Shown here one piece after another: positions 1 through 8,972 of a stretch of 64,000 bases of DNA. A model generated the notes under the pieces. The model had not been told where the DNA came from, made no database searches, and was given only the letters and a program-made list of their open reading frames with translations. This DNA comes from JALSRK01 sp964461995 (lineage in GTDB: Bacteria; Acidobacteriota; Terriglobia; Bryobacterales; Bryobacteraceae), in NCBI GenBank assembly GCA_964461995.1, contig CAYWXL010000009.1, forward strand, positions 37,251 to 101,250. The letters run 5' to 3'. The translations under genes and the position numbers were made by a program. Positions within the stretch are counted from its first letter, which is position 1. The number at the start of each line of letters is the position of its first letter.

Positions 1-1378
1 ATTCACCCGTCGAATCCTGCGAAACTCCGATGGCGGCGAAAGCGAGGATCGCTACTGCTGTGGCGCCCAGCAGTGGCATCGAGTTCTTCCCCACGACCTC
101 GATCGCGGCCCGCACCCGGTCCATTCCCTTCTGGGAACCGACCAGGATGCCGTCGGTGACCACAATGGCGTTGTCCACCAGCATTCCCAGGGCGATGATC
201 AGCGCGCCGAGAGAGATTCGCTCGAGGTTAACTCCCCAAATCGCCATCGGGATGAACGTCCCGGCGATCGTGAACAGCAGCGTCATGCCAATGAGCAGCG
301 CGCTGCGCATGCCCATGAAGATCAACAGCACGACGATGACGATGATCAGCGCTTCGATCAGATTGACCATGAAGCCGCTCACCGCCTTCTTGACGTCTGC
401 GGCCTGGAAGCTCACGATGCCGAGTTCCATACCTTCGGGGATCCGCGATTGCAGCTCCGCCAACCGAGCGTTCACAGCTTCGCCCATTACGACCGCGTTG
501 CCGCCCCGCACTGTGGAGATGCCGATACCGATCGCTGGCTTGCCATCGAAGGTCATGATCTGGCCCGGCGGGTCCTGGAACCCCCGCTTAATGTCGGCGA
601 CGTCGCGCAGGTAGACCAGCTTGCCGCCGGGCGCGCCCTGGATCAGCAGGTTGCTCAGGTCCTCGACCGAGGTGAACAGTCCAGTGGGCTCCACGCGAAT
701 GAACTCGGCCCCGACGTGGACGCGTCCGGCGTCCACCACTGCATTCTGCAGCCCGAGCGTCCGATAGACCTGCTGCGGCGAGATGCCGAGCTGCGACAGC
801 CGCGCCCGCGACATCTCGACATAGATCACCTCCGGTATCTTGCCCCAGAATTCGATCTTCGAGACGTCCGCACAAAGCAGCAACTCCCGCTTCAGCATCT
901 TGGCGACGTCCCAGAGTTCCGCGTACGAGTAGCCCTCGCCGCTCAGGGCCAAAAAGACCCCGTAGACGTCGCCGAAGTCGTCATTGACAATGGAAGGGCC
1001 AGCGCCTGGCGGCAAATTCCCTTGAACGTCGCCCACTTTCCGCCGCAACTCGTCCCACACCTGTGGCAGCGTGTGTTTGTCGTACTGCTCCTTCATCTCG
1101 GCGTAGACGATGGAAAGACCGGGCCGGGAGATCGAGCGCACTTCTTTGAGCTGCCCCATCGCCTGGACGGCCGTCTCGATGCGATCGGTGACCTCTTCTT
1201 CTACCTCACGCGGACTCGCGCCCGGATACGGGGTGAAGACGACTGCTTCCTTGATCGTGAATTCCGGATCCTCCAAGCGCCCTAAGCCTTGAAACGAGAG
1301 GTAGCCGCCGACGAGCGCCACGCCGGTCAGCACGAGCGTCGTCGTCTTTCGTTTTATCGAGAACTCAGCCAGGTTCAT
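1..1378 (-). CDS. RND-family efflux permease, N-terminal part (cut by window edge)
   Basis: Inner-membrane proton-driven RND (AcrB/CzcA-type) transporter subunit. About 459 codons are visible, roughly the first half of a normal protein of about 1,030 residues. It starts with a first membrane helix (MNLAEFSIKRKTTTLVLTGV), followed by a periplasmic porter region and the conserved TM4 segment GALIIALGMLVDNAIVV, whose Asp belongs to the family's proton-relay signature. The ATG overlaps the stop of the upstream membrane-fusion gene in an ATGA arrangement, so translation is probably coupled. Gene order is outer-membrane factor, fusion protein, permease. The variable residues that would separate drug from metal or hydrophobic-compound pumps cannot be judged. 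The C-terminal half lies outside the window. Confidence 0.9.
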   Translation of the reverse strand, partial: MNLAEFSIKRKTTTLVLTGVALVGGYLSFQGLGRLEDPEFTIKEAVVFTPYPGASPREVEEEVTDRIETAVQAMGQLKEVRSISRPGLSIVYAEMKEQYDKHTLPQVWDELRRKVGDVQGNLPPGAGPSIVNDDFGDVYGVFLALSGEGYSYAELWDVAKMLKRELLLCADVSKIEFWGKIPEVIYVEMSRARLSQLGISPQQVYRTLGLQNAVVDAGRVHVGAEFIRVEPTGLFTSVEDLSNLLIQGAPGGKLVYLRDVADIKRGFQDPPGQIMTFDGKPAIGIGISTVRGGNAVVMGEAVNARLAELQSRIPEGMELGIVSFQAADVKKAVSGFMVNLIEALIIVIVVLLIFMGMRSALLIGMTLLFTIAGTFIPMAIWGVNLERISLGALIIALGMLVDNAIVVTDGILVGSQKGMDRVRAAIEVVGKNSMPLLGATAVAILAFAAIGVSQDSTGE

Positions 1379-2658
1379 CGGCGCTCCCTCAACTCGGAGA
1401 CGATCTCGCGGACTTTCTGCCCTTCCGTGAGATAGCTGGCGCCCGCAGTGATCACCGTGTCGCCCTGCTTGACGCCGCTAAGAAGCATCACGCTCTCACC
1501 GGCCATCTCCCCGACCTGGACCTTGGCCTTGCGAACCGTCATCGTCGAGTTGTCCAGCAACCACACGCAGGCGTCTCCGTTCTCATCGGTGAACACAGCC
1601 GCGACCGGCACCGAAAAGCCCAGGGCCGCGGCCCCCTCGGCTTGGACGTGGACCTCCCCGGTCATGCCCGCCAGAATGAGGCCCTCTTTCGGCTGCCGGA
1701 CCTGGAAGATCACCGAGTAGGTTCGGGTCATCGGGTCAGCTTCAGCGGCGATTTCGGTCGCCTTCGCGGGCACCTTCGCTGCCGGAAGCGCTGGGAACGT
1801 GGCGTAGAAGTTAGGCAAGGTCTCTTTGCGCCATTTGGCTACGACGGTTTCCGGAATCTGGGCCACGAGCTCCATGATCTCGATGTTCTGCAGGCTGAGC
1901 ACCGGTTGTTGGGCCTGAACGAACTCAAAATTCTCGACGAAAGTCTCGGCGACGATGCCCGCGTACGGCGCCCGGAGCGCCGTGTCTTCGAGGTCGTTGC
2001 GGGCTCTTTCCAAACGCGCCTCGGCAGCCCGGATCCGCGCGTCCATGGCGTCGATGTCTTCAGGCCGGGCGCCCTTCAACGCAATCTGGAGCGCCTCCTC
2101 GGCCGCCTGCAGTTGGGCCTCGGCCACGTCTCGCGCCGCCCGCCGCTGGTCGTACTCCGCCTTCGATACGTTCCCGTTTTCGTAGAGGCGCTGGTAGCGG
2201 CGGAAGGTGGCGTCGGCTTCGAGTAACCGCGCCTTCGCGGCCGCGAGATCCGCCTGGAGACGGCGAATGTCTTCGGGACGGGCCTGTTCCATCGCTTTGC
2301 GCTGAGCGCGCAGGCCGGCGATCCCCGCCTCGATGTTACGCACCGCCGTCTCGAAGTCCCGCGGGTCGATTTGAGCGAGAAGCTGGCCCTTGGCCACCTT
2401 CATTCCCTCAGTGACGGGAAACTCGACCAGCGGACCCGAGACGCGGAACGACAGTTTCGCTCGTTCGGCCGCCCGCAGCGTGCCCGGGAATACGCGCCCC
2501 CCCGTGGCTTCCGTGTCCCCTAGCACGACGGTTTTGACCGGGCGCACCGGGGGCTCGGCGACCACCGTCTCCTCCCCGCAGCCTGCCGCTGACAGCCCCC
2601 CCAACGCCAGAAGAATCGCCAGCGGGTATCGTGACATGGTTTCTCGTGACCTCTTCAT
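1375..2658 (-). CDS. RND efflux periplasmic adaptor (membrane fusion lipoprotein)
   Basis: HlyD/AcrA-type adaptor of 427 aa that bridges the RND permease and the outer-membrane channel. The N-terminus is a lipoprotein signal (LSAAGC lipobox). It is followed by the lipoyl half-motif (RVSGPLVEFPVTEGMKVAKGQLLAQIDPRDF), a long alpha-helical hairpin rich in Ala, Glu and Arg, the second lipoyl half (LRAPYAGIVAETFVE) and a beta-barrel. I chose ATG 2658 because it follows the upstream stop by 29 bp and has a purine-rich site before it; ATG 2637, seven residues later, is possible. An in-frame open stretch further upstream lies inside the outer-membrane-factor gene and is rejected. The gene overlaps the permease by 4 bp. 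Confidence 0.92.
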   Translation of the reverse strand: MKRSRETMSRYPLAILLALGGLSAAGCGEETVVAEPPVRPVKTVVLGDTEATGGRVFPGTLRAAERAKLSFRVSGPLVEFPVTEGMKVAKGQLLAQIDPRDFETAVRNIEAGIAGLRAQRKAMEQARPEDIRRLQADLAAAKARLLEADATFRRYQRLYENGNVSKAEYDQRRAARDVAEAQLQAAEEALQIALKGARPEDIDAMDARIRAAEARLERARNDLEDTALRAPYAGIVAETFVENFEFVQAQQPVLSLQNIEIMELVAQIPETVVAKWRKETLPNFYATFPALPAAKVPAKATEIAAEADPMTRTYSVIFQVRQPKEGLILAGMTGEVHVQAEGAAALGFSVPVAAVFTDENGDACVWLLDNSTMTVRKAKVQVGEMAGESVMLLSGVKQGDTVITAGASYLTEGQKVREIVSELRERR

Positions 2659-2687
2659 GGGAAATTCCCTACGCTCCTCTCCGACGT

Positions 2688-5144
2688 TTACCGCCGCTTC
2701 ACCGGATAGCCGGCCTGCCGGAAGTACCCGTCCAGACGGTTCAGGAACTCCTGCCGGTCCTGCGCCGAGCGGTAATAGTCGAACCGACCGACAGCCCGTT
2801 GCACGCCCGTTTGGTCGATCAGGTAGTCGAACACGGCGTTGGCCGCGCGCAGTTCTGCTGCAAGGGCTTGGTTCTGCGCGTCCAGCAGCGTCAAAATGTC
2901 CGCGATCCCCTCGGCGTAGCGGGCCTTCACCAGCTCCAGGTTGCGCCAAGCGGCGTCGGCTGCGTCCCGCGCCAACTGGATGCCGATAAAAGACGCGTTT
3001 GCCCGGTGCAAGACCGCCCGGGTCCGCTCTTCGATGCGCTGTTTCACAGCCTCACGTTCGGTCATTACCTTGCGGAGTTCTTCCCGCGCCCGGCCCAGGC
3101 GCGCCCGCTGGGCGCCGCCCTGGAATACCGGCAGCGAGCCAGTGACCGAGATGGTCCAGTTGTACGGGTCCGTGAACAACACATCCAGCGGCGGCGGTAG
3201 CGCGGTGCTGCCCACACCGTAGCGGCCCAGGTACGTTCCTTCGGCTTTCGCCCCCAGCCGCGGCACATAGAACGAGCGCTTGGCGGCTGTAAGTTCGCGC
3301 CGCTGCGCCCGGACTGCGGCCTCGAGCTGCTGCAACTCCGGAGATTGGCGTAAGGCCTCCTGCGTCATGAAATCCCGTAACAGTGCGAACGCCCGCGGAG
3401 TCTCGATATAGGGCCGGAGCTGTTCGAAACTTGTCACCAGCTCCGGGTCGTCCAAACCCGCTTCCCGGGTGATGAAAAGCTCTTCGATCGGGCGGTTCAA
3501 TACCCGGTTCAACGCGATCTCCGCCTGGCTGCGTAAGGCCGCCGCATCCACGACATCGCGCTTGTTCACCGCCAACTGGCTCTCCCATCGGAATAGCTCC
3601 TCGCGTCCGGCGTGACCTATCTCGACTCGAACCCGCGCCAACTCCAAGTTCGAGCGCGTCAGCTTGAGGTTGTTTTTCTGCACCCGCTCGATCGTCTTGG
3701 CGCGGAGCACGTTCAGGTAGCTTTCCGCAGCCTCCTGTATAATGTCGAGCCGGACTTGCGCCCTTTCTTCGCTCCGAAGTTCCTGAAACCTCTTCTCGAT
3801 GTCGTAGCTAGCTTTCACGTCGTCGGAATAAATCAACTGGGTAGCCGAGATAGTGCCGAAGGCGAGCTTCTCGGTGTTTTGTCCGACACCCCATTGAGCG
3901 CGATCTTTGTCAATTCGGACCGCACCTCCCGAAATGCCGATCTGCGGCAGCAGGGCCGACCGCGCCTGCCTCACCAGGCGAAGGCCCGCGGCCACGTTGC
4001 GGTCTGCCACCGCCAGATCCAGGTTCGCGTTCTCAGCTTCCCGCACCACGGTGGAAAGCGAGAGGGAACGCGGCGCTTGTCCGGGCTCCTCGTTCAACAA
4101 CTCAGCGTCGATCAGCATCACCTGCGGCGGCGAAACACCGATCGCCCGAGCCGTGGCCATGTTGATCGTCAAACTGGAGCGCCGCGAAAACTCCACCGAC
4201 AAGCCCGCGGCTGGCTCTCCGGAGAGGATTCGCTGTAAGTCGATGCCGACTCGACGGGCCCGCCGAACGTGGGTGGTTCTCGGCGCCAGCGTCGCCAACA
4301 AGCCGAGTTCCACTTCCTCGACGCCGGTGGCGGAAAAGCTCGGAAGGCGGCGATCAATGAGTTGCTGGGCTAGACGCCGGATCTCTTCAGAAGACAAGTG
4401 CGGGAGTGGAGCGACATAAACGGCTTCCGTGTCCGCAGGAATAGCGGCCAGCGCCTCATCGAGTGAAGACCCCACCGGGATGATGTTCACTTCGATACCT
4501 TCAGCCGCGAGTTGCTGCTTCGCTCTCTGCACCAGCTCCGGGAAGACCTCCACGGTCCCTTCGATTGTGAGGATCGCCAGGCGCGTGAACGGAACCATCC
4601 GGCGAAATACCTTCAGCTCGTCTACGGGCCTCGCGCCCAACGTGATGTAGGTGAAGTTTTCGACGCCGCTGGCGGCGACTTCTTCCGTCTCCCGCGCCGC
4701 CAACGGAACCGCCCGCATCTCCATGGGAATGGACTGCAAATCCGGGTCAACAACCATAGTCGCAATGGCCGGCTTCGGCAAAGGTCCGCGTGTGCCCAAG
4801 TCTTGGGAAGAGATCAGACCGAGCGCCACCACGAAATGCACTTCGGGATCGGAAAGTAACTTATCGACCGCTGCCTTAACACCGGCGGCCGTCCAGTCCG
4901 CCGTCGCCGATTTGTCGGGGGGAAAGCGCACATCGTATTCGTCGGAAAGTAATTCGGTGATCTCGCGAACGTATGTGGCGCGGATCGCCTGGTTGCTTTC
5001 AGCGGGACCGTCAAAGATCAGTGCGATCCGAACAAGAGGTTTTTGATCTTGGCCCCAAAGCGGCGCTATCAGGGCACACACCATCACGCCCAGGCGTGAC
5101 GGCCTTCGCAACAACCGCGAGCAAAGGTGCATTTCCCATGTCAT
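2688..5144 (-). CDS. TolC-type outer-membrane factor fused to a substrate-binding-protein-like domain
   Basis: An 818-aa two-part protein. After a short signal segment (residues about 12-32), residues about 37-340 resemble the periplasmic ABC substrate-binding family (PF04392 type). The segment RRVGIDLQRILSGEPAAGL and the following LTINMATARAIGVSPPQ match how the last lobe of that family usually ends. Residues about 355-800 form a TolC-like outer-membrane factor with long amphipathic helices and the paired repeats characteristic of the family (ARYAEGIADILTLLDAQNQ near the C-terminus). It is the first gene of an RND efflux operon. Ordinary TolC proteins are about 420-500 aa, so the N-terminal lobe is a true addition. 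An alternative ATG lies 12 bp downstream at 5132. Role of the extra domain is inferred: ligand sensing or cargo capture in the periplasm. Confidence 0.85.
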   Translation of the reverse strand: MTWEMHLCSRLLRRPSRLGVMVCALIAPLWGQDQKPLVRIALIFDGPAESNQAIRATYVREITELLSDEYDVRFPPDKSATADWTAAGVKAAVDKLLSDPEVHFVVALGLISSQDLGTRGPLPKPAIATMVVDPDLQSIPMEMRAVPLAARETEEVAASGVENFTYITLGARPVDELKVFRRMVPFTRLAILTIEGTVEVFPELVQRAKQQLAAEGIEVNIIPVGSSLDEALAAIPADTEAVYVAPLPHLSSEEIRRLAQQLIDRRLPSFSATGVEEVELGLLATLAPRTTHVRRARRVGIDLQRILSGEPAAGLSVEFSRRSSLTINMATARAIGVSPPQVMLIDAELLNEEPGQAPRSLSLSTVVREAENANLDLAVADRNVAAGLRLVRQARSALLPQIGISGGAVRIDKDRAQWGVGQNTEKLAFGTISATQLIYSDDVKASYDIEKRFQELRSEERAQVRLDIIQEAAESYLNVLRAKTIERVQKNNLKLTRSNLELARVRVEIGHAGREELFRWESQLAVNKRDVVDAAALRSQAEIALNRVLNRPIEELFITREAGLDDPELVTSFEQLRPYIETPRAFALLRDFMTQEALRQSPELQQLEAAVRAQRRELTAAKRSFYVPRLGAKAEGTYLGRYGVGSTALPPPLDVLFTDPYNWTISVTGSLPVFQGGAQRARLGRAREELRKVMTEREAVKQRIEERTRAVLHRANASFIGIQLARDAADAAWRNLELVKARYAEGIADILTLLDAQNQALAAELRAANAVFDYLIDQTGVQRAVGRFDYYRSAQDRQEFLNRLDGYFRQAGYPVKRR

Positions 5145-5594
5145 GATGCCGCCGTCCGGGAAGAAGATTCGAAAAAGACCCAGAGGTGGGAGACATCAGC
5201 GCTTCGCGCCGTGCCCGCTGAGTTGTCTGACNNNNNNNNNNNNNNNNNNNNNNNNNNNNNNNNNNNNNNNNNNNNNNNNNNNNNNNNNNNNNNNNNNNNN
5301 NNNNNNNNNNNNNNNNNNNNNNNNNNNNNNNGGGAAAGGCTCAAGCGTCAGGCGTCTCCGTGACCTTGCGGCGCCCATCCTCTCACCGCGTAGGGCGATC
5401 CTCGCATCGCCGACTGGCGCCGGCGGCGGCATGTCCACGGCGAGCAGACCTTCATTGCGTCCTTTCACGGTCAGCGCGGCGTTTACAGTATCCCATCCGG
5501 GCGGGGCCGCCGCCGGGAGCCGGGGGCCCGGAGACACGTGGCGGCGCGGAGGGACAAACGCGCCCGACGCGGCGATCCCAACCGCTTCCCTGAA
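5145..5594. other. Intergenic stretch containing scaffold gap 1 (100 N at 5232-5331)
   Basis: The Ns are exactly 100, the usual placeholder for an unsized scaffold gap. Comparing the 55 bases on each side shows no shared end sequence, so unlike the second gap this one probably hides real missing DNA. The flanks (5145-5231 and 5332-5594) show no convincing reading frame with coding bias. The left flank should hold the promoter of the efflux operon, but no clear -35/-10 pair was recognised. Confidence 0.8.
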
Positions 5595-6599
5595 TCAAGG
5601 CACGGCAGGATAGTGCTCGCTGAAACCTGTCCGTCTGTTGATCACCGTGAAGGAACCGTCGGACGACGCGGCCAAGGCAATCGAGTGTCCGCACATGCCA
5701 TCCACTAAGTTCGCCAGGTACCGGTCCGGGGCATTGGCTTCGTCTCCTTTCACGGCGAAATGGAGCTGCCAAAGGGCTTCCAGGCGCGGCGCTTTCATCA
5801 CGATCCGCCAGGCGGCTGGGTCACCGCCCTTGTGGCCACCGTTGTTCATGATCGCCACCCGTGGATTCAGCGCCCGGACGAGGGGCGGCGCGCCGGAGCG
5901 GTCCACGCCGTGGTGGGTCGTCAGGTAGACGTCCACCTCGCCGAGTTTGTTCTCTGGACAGACGAGTTTCAACTCCTCGTTCCAAGGCAGGTCGCCCAAG
6001 TCCGCGAACCGGAACCTGCCGTACCGGAGCAGAAAGCCGATCGACTTGCTGTTTTCTCCGGCGTCGTCCTCGATCTCCGCCGCTGATGCGCATGCCGGAT
6101 TCGGCCGCCCGCCCTCCGGCAGCGCGCGCTTGACGAACCGGCCGTTGGCCGCCACGATGATGGCCTCGACACCCCGCAGAGGAATCCTGTCTCCGGGTCC
6201 CACGACCAGATGCTTCCCTTTCGACCGCGCCGCGTAGTAGTTCGCCGCCAGCTCGCTGCCGCGCTTTCCGCCTCCCGCATAGTCGCCGTAATCGACGAAG
6301 GTCGCGATTGGAATCCGCTCTGCAACTGCGGGGACGCCGCCGACATGGTCGCGGTGGTAGTGCGTGACCAACATGTAGTCGATCCGCTCCAGACCCAGAC
6401 GCCGCGCGGCGGCAACGATGCGGCCGGGATCCCGGCCCTCGAAGCCCGGCCATCCTGCGTCCACGAGCATCGACTCGCCCTCGGGCGTGACGATCAACGT
6501 CGCCTGGCCGCCCTCGACATCGATGAACTCGATGCGCAGTTTGGCGGGTTCGGCCGTCAGCGGCACGAGGAGGAGAATCAAGGACAGCAGCGCTCGCAT
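5595..6599 (-). CDS. Secreted metallo-beta-lactamase-fold hydrolase (ComEC/Rec2-like)
   Basis: A 334-aa protein with an N-terminal signal peptide (MRALLSLILLLVPLTAEP). The metallo-beta-lactamase signature THYHRDHVGG is near residues 79-88, with the early VDAGWPG strand-turn and a later LTTHHGVDRSG segment carrying further metal-ligand candidates. The order of motifs resembles the stand-alone exported hydrolases related to the ComEC C-terminal domain. The substrate cannot be read from sequence; a phosphodiester or a lactone are both possible. It is divergent from the zinc-ribbon membrane gene at 6688, leaving 88 bp for both promoters. The ATG at 6599 gives a complete signal peptide. Confidence 0.82.
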   Translation of the reverse strand: MRALLSLILLLVPLTAEPAKLRIEFIDVEGGQATLIVTPEGESMLVDAGWPGFEGRDPGRIVAAARRLGLERIDYMLVTHYHRDHVGGVPAVAERIPIATFVDYGDYAGGGKRGSELAANYYAARSKGKHLVVGPGDRIPLRGVEAIIVAANGRFVKRALPEGGRPNPACASAAEIEDDAGENSKSIGFLLRYGRFRFADLGDLPWNEELKLVCPENKLGEVDVYLTTHHGVDRSGAPPLVRALNPRVAIMNNGGHKGGDPAAWRIVMKAPRLEALWQLHFAVKGDEANAPDRYLANLVDGMCGHSIALAASSDGSFTVINRRTGFSEHYPAVP

Positions 6600-6687
6600 A
6601 GCCGGAATGGTAACACGCAGGCAGAGCCCGGCAACGGAACAACACGGCCGACGAAAGCGTAAAGTATGGTAGGTACAAGAGTCGCAA

Positions 6688-7140
6688 ATGCCTTTCTGCA
6701 GCTATTGCGGAACTCAGGTTGAGGAAACCGACCGGTACTGCGCACGTTGCGGCGCGCGGCAACCAGCGCCGCAGCGCCCCCGCGGCCCGTTCGCAAACTT
6801 GAGTTCCCGCAACGCCTCCCTGCTCTGCTACATTCCCCTCGTCGGCTGGATCCCGGCGATCGTGGTGCTTGCCTCCGAGCGTTTCAAGACGGACCGCGGC
6901 GCCCGGTTCCACGCCTTTCAGGGGCTTTATTTGTTTGTCGCCTGGCTGATCGTTGATTGGGCCGTGGGGCCGTTCTTCCACCTCGCCGGCGAAGCCTATC
7001 AGATTTCGTTGGCAGCGGTTCTGAAGGCGGCACTGTTCGGCATCTGGATATATATGTTGGTCAAGACCAGCCAAGGCGAGACGGTCCGCCTGCCGGTCCT
7101 CGGGGAGCTGGCCGAGCGCTCGCTGGCCGAGCAGCGGTGA
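6688..7140 (+). CDS. Zinc-ribbon DUF4870-type small membrane protein
   Basis: A 150-aa protein. The first 25 residues form a zinc ribbon (CSYCGTQ and CARCGAR, two CxxC pairs). The rest has three hydrophobic segments of the DUF4870 family, with the family-typical phrase YIPLVGWIPAIVVLASERFK followed by RFHAFQGLYLFVAWLIVDW. Function is unknown; such proteins are thought to be small integral membrane proteins with a cytosolic zinc knuckle. There is no strong Shine-Dalgarno sequence. It ends 51 bp before argC but is probably not in that operon, because a separate promoter lies between them. Confidence 0.8.
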   Translation: MPFCSYCGTQVEETDRYCARCGARQPAPQRPRGPFANLSSRNASLLCYIPLVGWIPAIVVLASERFKTDRGARFHAFQGLYLFVAWLIVDWAVGPFFHLAGEAYQISLAAVLKAALFGIWIYMLVKTSQGETVRLPVLGELAERSLAEQR

Positions 7141-7154
7141 CGGGGACGTCTCTG

Positions 7155-7189
7155 TGGTATAATTATTCACTCGGATGAATAATTAATCT
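7155..7189 (+). promoter_or_regulatory. Extended -10 promoter overlapped by a double ARG-box-like operator
   Basis: A perfect extended -10 (TGGTATAAT, 7155-7163) lies 28 bp before the argC start. A perfect inverted repeat with 10-bp arms occupies 7160-7169 and 7176-7185 (TAATTATTCA and TGAATAATTA), separated by CTCGGA. Each arm is half of a stretch resembling the ArgR consensus TGAATWWWWATTCA: GGTATAATTATTCA at 7156-7169 and TGAATAATTAATCT at 7176-7189. Known ArgR operators are pairs of ARG boxes a few bases apart, so repression of argCBA by arginine-loaded ArgR is the simplest inference. No convincing -35 was seen. Confidence 0.65.
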
Positions 7190-7191
7190 CC

Positions 7192-8199
7192 ATGCCTATA
7201 CGAGTCGGTATTGTTGGGTTCCGCGGGTACAGCGGCACGGAACTGGTCAGGATCCTGGAGCGGCACCCCGGCTTCGAGCCGTGGCTGCTGGAGCACCGTT
7301 CAGACGCCGTGGACCGTCCGCTGCCCCGGAACGCCGCGGGGCCCCCGCGAATCGCCTGCACCCCGGAGTCCATCAGCGCCGGGGGTCTGGAAGCCGTCTG
7401 TCTCGCCACGCCCGCTGACGTTTCGATGGAGCTGGCTCCGGCGTTCCTCGAGGCGGGAGTGAAGGTCGTTGACTTGAGCGGGGCTTTCCGGTTGGGGACA
7501 CCCGAGGCCTACCGCCGGTGGTACGGCGCGGACCACTCCCAGCCCGGGTGGCTTACCGCCGCCGTGTACGGCCTGCCGGAGTTCTACCGGGATGAGATTC
7601 GCCGGGCGCGGTTGGTAGCGAACCCAGGTTGCTACCCGACGGCTGCGAATCTGGCGATCCGCCCGCTGGTTGAGTCCGGCGTCCTGGACCGCGGCCGGGG
7701 ACTGATCTGCGACGCCAAGTCGGGCGTCAGCGGCGCCGGGCGCAAGCCGAGCTTGAAGACTCATTTTTGTGAGGTGACAGAGAACTTCTCGGCCTACTCG
7801 ATCCTCGGGCACCGGCATGTACCGGAAGTGCTGATGCACTCGGGCCTGGAAGAAAGCGAGTTCGCTTTCACGGCCCATCTCCTGCCGGTCCACCGTGGGA
7901 TTCTCGAGACAATCTATTTCCGGGCTTCGGATCTTCCTTCGGAAGCCACGCTGCTAGAGATCTACGAAAAGGCATATTCGCGCGAGCCGTTCATCCGGCT
8001 CTACGACCCGCCGGGCATGCCGGACATCAGGTCGGTGCAATCGACGAACTTTTGCGACATCGGCGTGCGATTCGAACCGGATGGCCGGCGGGCCGTCGTC
8101 GTGGCCGCGATCGACAATCTCGTCAAAGGAGCGGCGGGACAGGCGGTGCAGAACCTGAACTTGCTGTTCGGCTATCCAGAGACCGAGGGGCTGTTATGA
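7192..8199 (+). CDS. argC: N-acetyl-gamma-glutamyl-phosphate reductase
   Basis: A 335-aa enzyme that reduces N-acetylglutamyl phosphate with NADPH in arginine synthesis. The N-terminus holds the dinucleotide-binding turn (VGIVGFRGYSGTELVRIL). The catalytic cysteine sits in ANPGCYPTAANLAI near residue 147. The conserved SGVSGAGRKP and FTAHLLPVHRGILETI segments follow, the latter with the active-site His. Length is normal for the long-known ArgC type. It is first of three overlapping genes; the stop overlaps the argB ATG by 4 bp. An ARG-box-like operator lies immediately upstream. The ATG at 7192 is the only start that preserves the Rossmann beta strand. Confidence 0.96.
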   Translation: MPIRVGIVGFRGYSGTELVRILERHPGFEPWLLEHRSDAVDRPLPRNAAGPPRIACTPESISAGGLEAVCLATPADVSMELAPAFLEAGVKVVDLSGAFRLGTPEAYRRWYGADHSQPGWLTAAVYGLPEFYRDEIRRARLVANPGCYPTAANLAIRPLVESGVLDRGRGLICDAKSGVSGAGRKPSLKTHFCEVTENFSAYSILGHRHVPEVLMHSGLEESEFAFTAHLLPVHRGILETIYFRASDLPSEATLLEIYEKAYSREPFIRLYDPPGMPDIRSVQSTNFCDIGVRFEPDGRRAVVVAAIDNLVKGAAGQAVQNLNLLFGYPETEGLL

Positions 8200-8972
8200 G
8201 AAAGATCCTCGTCAAACTCGGCGGCACGCTACTCGACGGCGAACAGTCCCGCAGCGCCGTGGCGGCCCAGGTGGCCGCCACTCTGCCCCGCGCACCTGGG
8301 ATGGTCCTTGTCCATGGCGGCGGCAAGCAGATGACGCGGTTTCTGGCGGAGCGGGGCGTCGAGAGCCGCTTTGTGAACGGCCTTCGCGTTACGACCGGTG
8401 AAGTGATCGACGCAGTTTTGAAGATCTTCACCGGCACGGTAAACCGCGGCCTTGTCGCCTCGCTGGTGGCCGCCGGCGTGCCCGCGGTCGGCTTGAGCGG
8501 CATCGACGCCTGCCTGGTCGAGGCCGAGCAACTGGATCCGGAATTGGGCGCGGTGGGCCGGCCCGTCCGGACCAATCCGAAGCTGCTCGACACCCTGGTG
8601 ACTAGCGGTTTCCTCCCGGTGGTCGCCTGCGTGGCCGGCGACCGGAGCGGGAACATCTACAACGTCAACGCCGACCAGATGGCGGTCTCCTGCGCCGCAG
8701 GTTTCGGCGCCGACCGCCTCCTGTTCCTCACCGATGTCGAAGGGGTGCGCGACGGCGACGGCGTCATCCGGGAACTGAGCCCTCGGCGTGCCCGGGAACT
8801 CATCGCCGGGGGGATCGCCACGGGAGGGATGCAGGCGAAGCTCGAGGCGGCGCTGAATGGCCTGGCGCGCGGCATCCGCGAAATCGTCATTGCGCCCGGC
8901 AGCGCGCCACGCGTCCTCGAGCGCTTGCTCGACGGGGAACCTCTGGGAACACGCTTGCTCGGATCGCCATGA
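8196..8972 (+). CDS. argB: Acetylglutamate kinase
   Basis: A 258-aa amino-acid kinase that phosphorylates N-acetylglutamate, the second step of arginine synthesis. Visible hallmarks are the N-terminal KLGGTLLDG loop, the VLVHGGGKQ phosphate-binding motif, the substrate segment GLRVTTGEVIDAV, NVNADQMAVSCA, and the nucleotide-side LLFLTDVEGVRDGDG. The short N-terminus lacks the extra helix found in the hexameric, strongly arginine-inhibited enzymes; this is a length argument only. The ATG overlaps argC stop (ATGA), and its own stop overlaps the next ATG the same way, so all three genes are probably translationally coupled. An in-frame start further upstream would lie inside argC and is rejected. 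Confidence 0.95.
   Translation: MRKILVKLGGTLLDGEQSRSAVAAQVAATLPRAPGMVLVHGGGKQMTRFLAERGVESRFVNGLRVTTGEVIDAVLKIFTGTVNRGLVASLVAAGVPAVGLSGIDACLVEAEQLDPELGAVGRPVRTNPKLLDTLVTSGFLPVVACVAGDRSGNIYNVNADQMAVSCAAGFGADRLLFLTDVEGVRDGDGVIRELSPRRARELIAGGIATGGMQAKLEAALNGLARGIREIVIAPGSAPRVLERLLDGEPLGTRLLGSP

Noticed and set aside
2659..2949. N-terminal extension of the fusion protein frame reaching 2949
   Set aside because: It runs antisense-in-phase through the 3' end of the outer-membrane-factor gene. A lipoprotein signal starting at 2658 is the natural N-terminus.
5177..5386. Possible shared ends around the first N run, as in the second
   Set aside because: Comparison of 55 bases on each side showed no common sequence, so the first gap may be real missing DNA.
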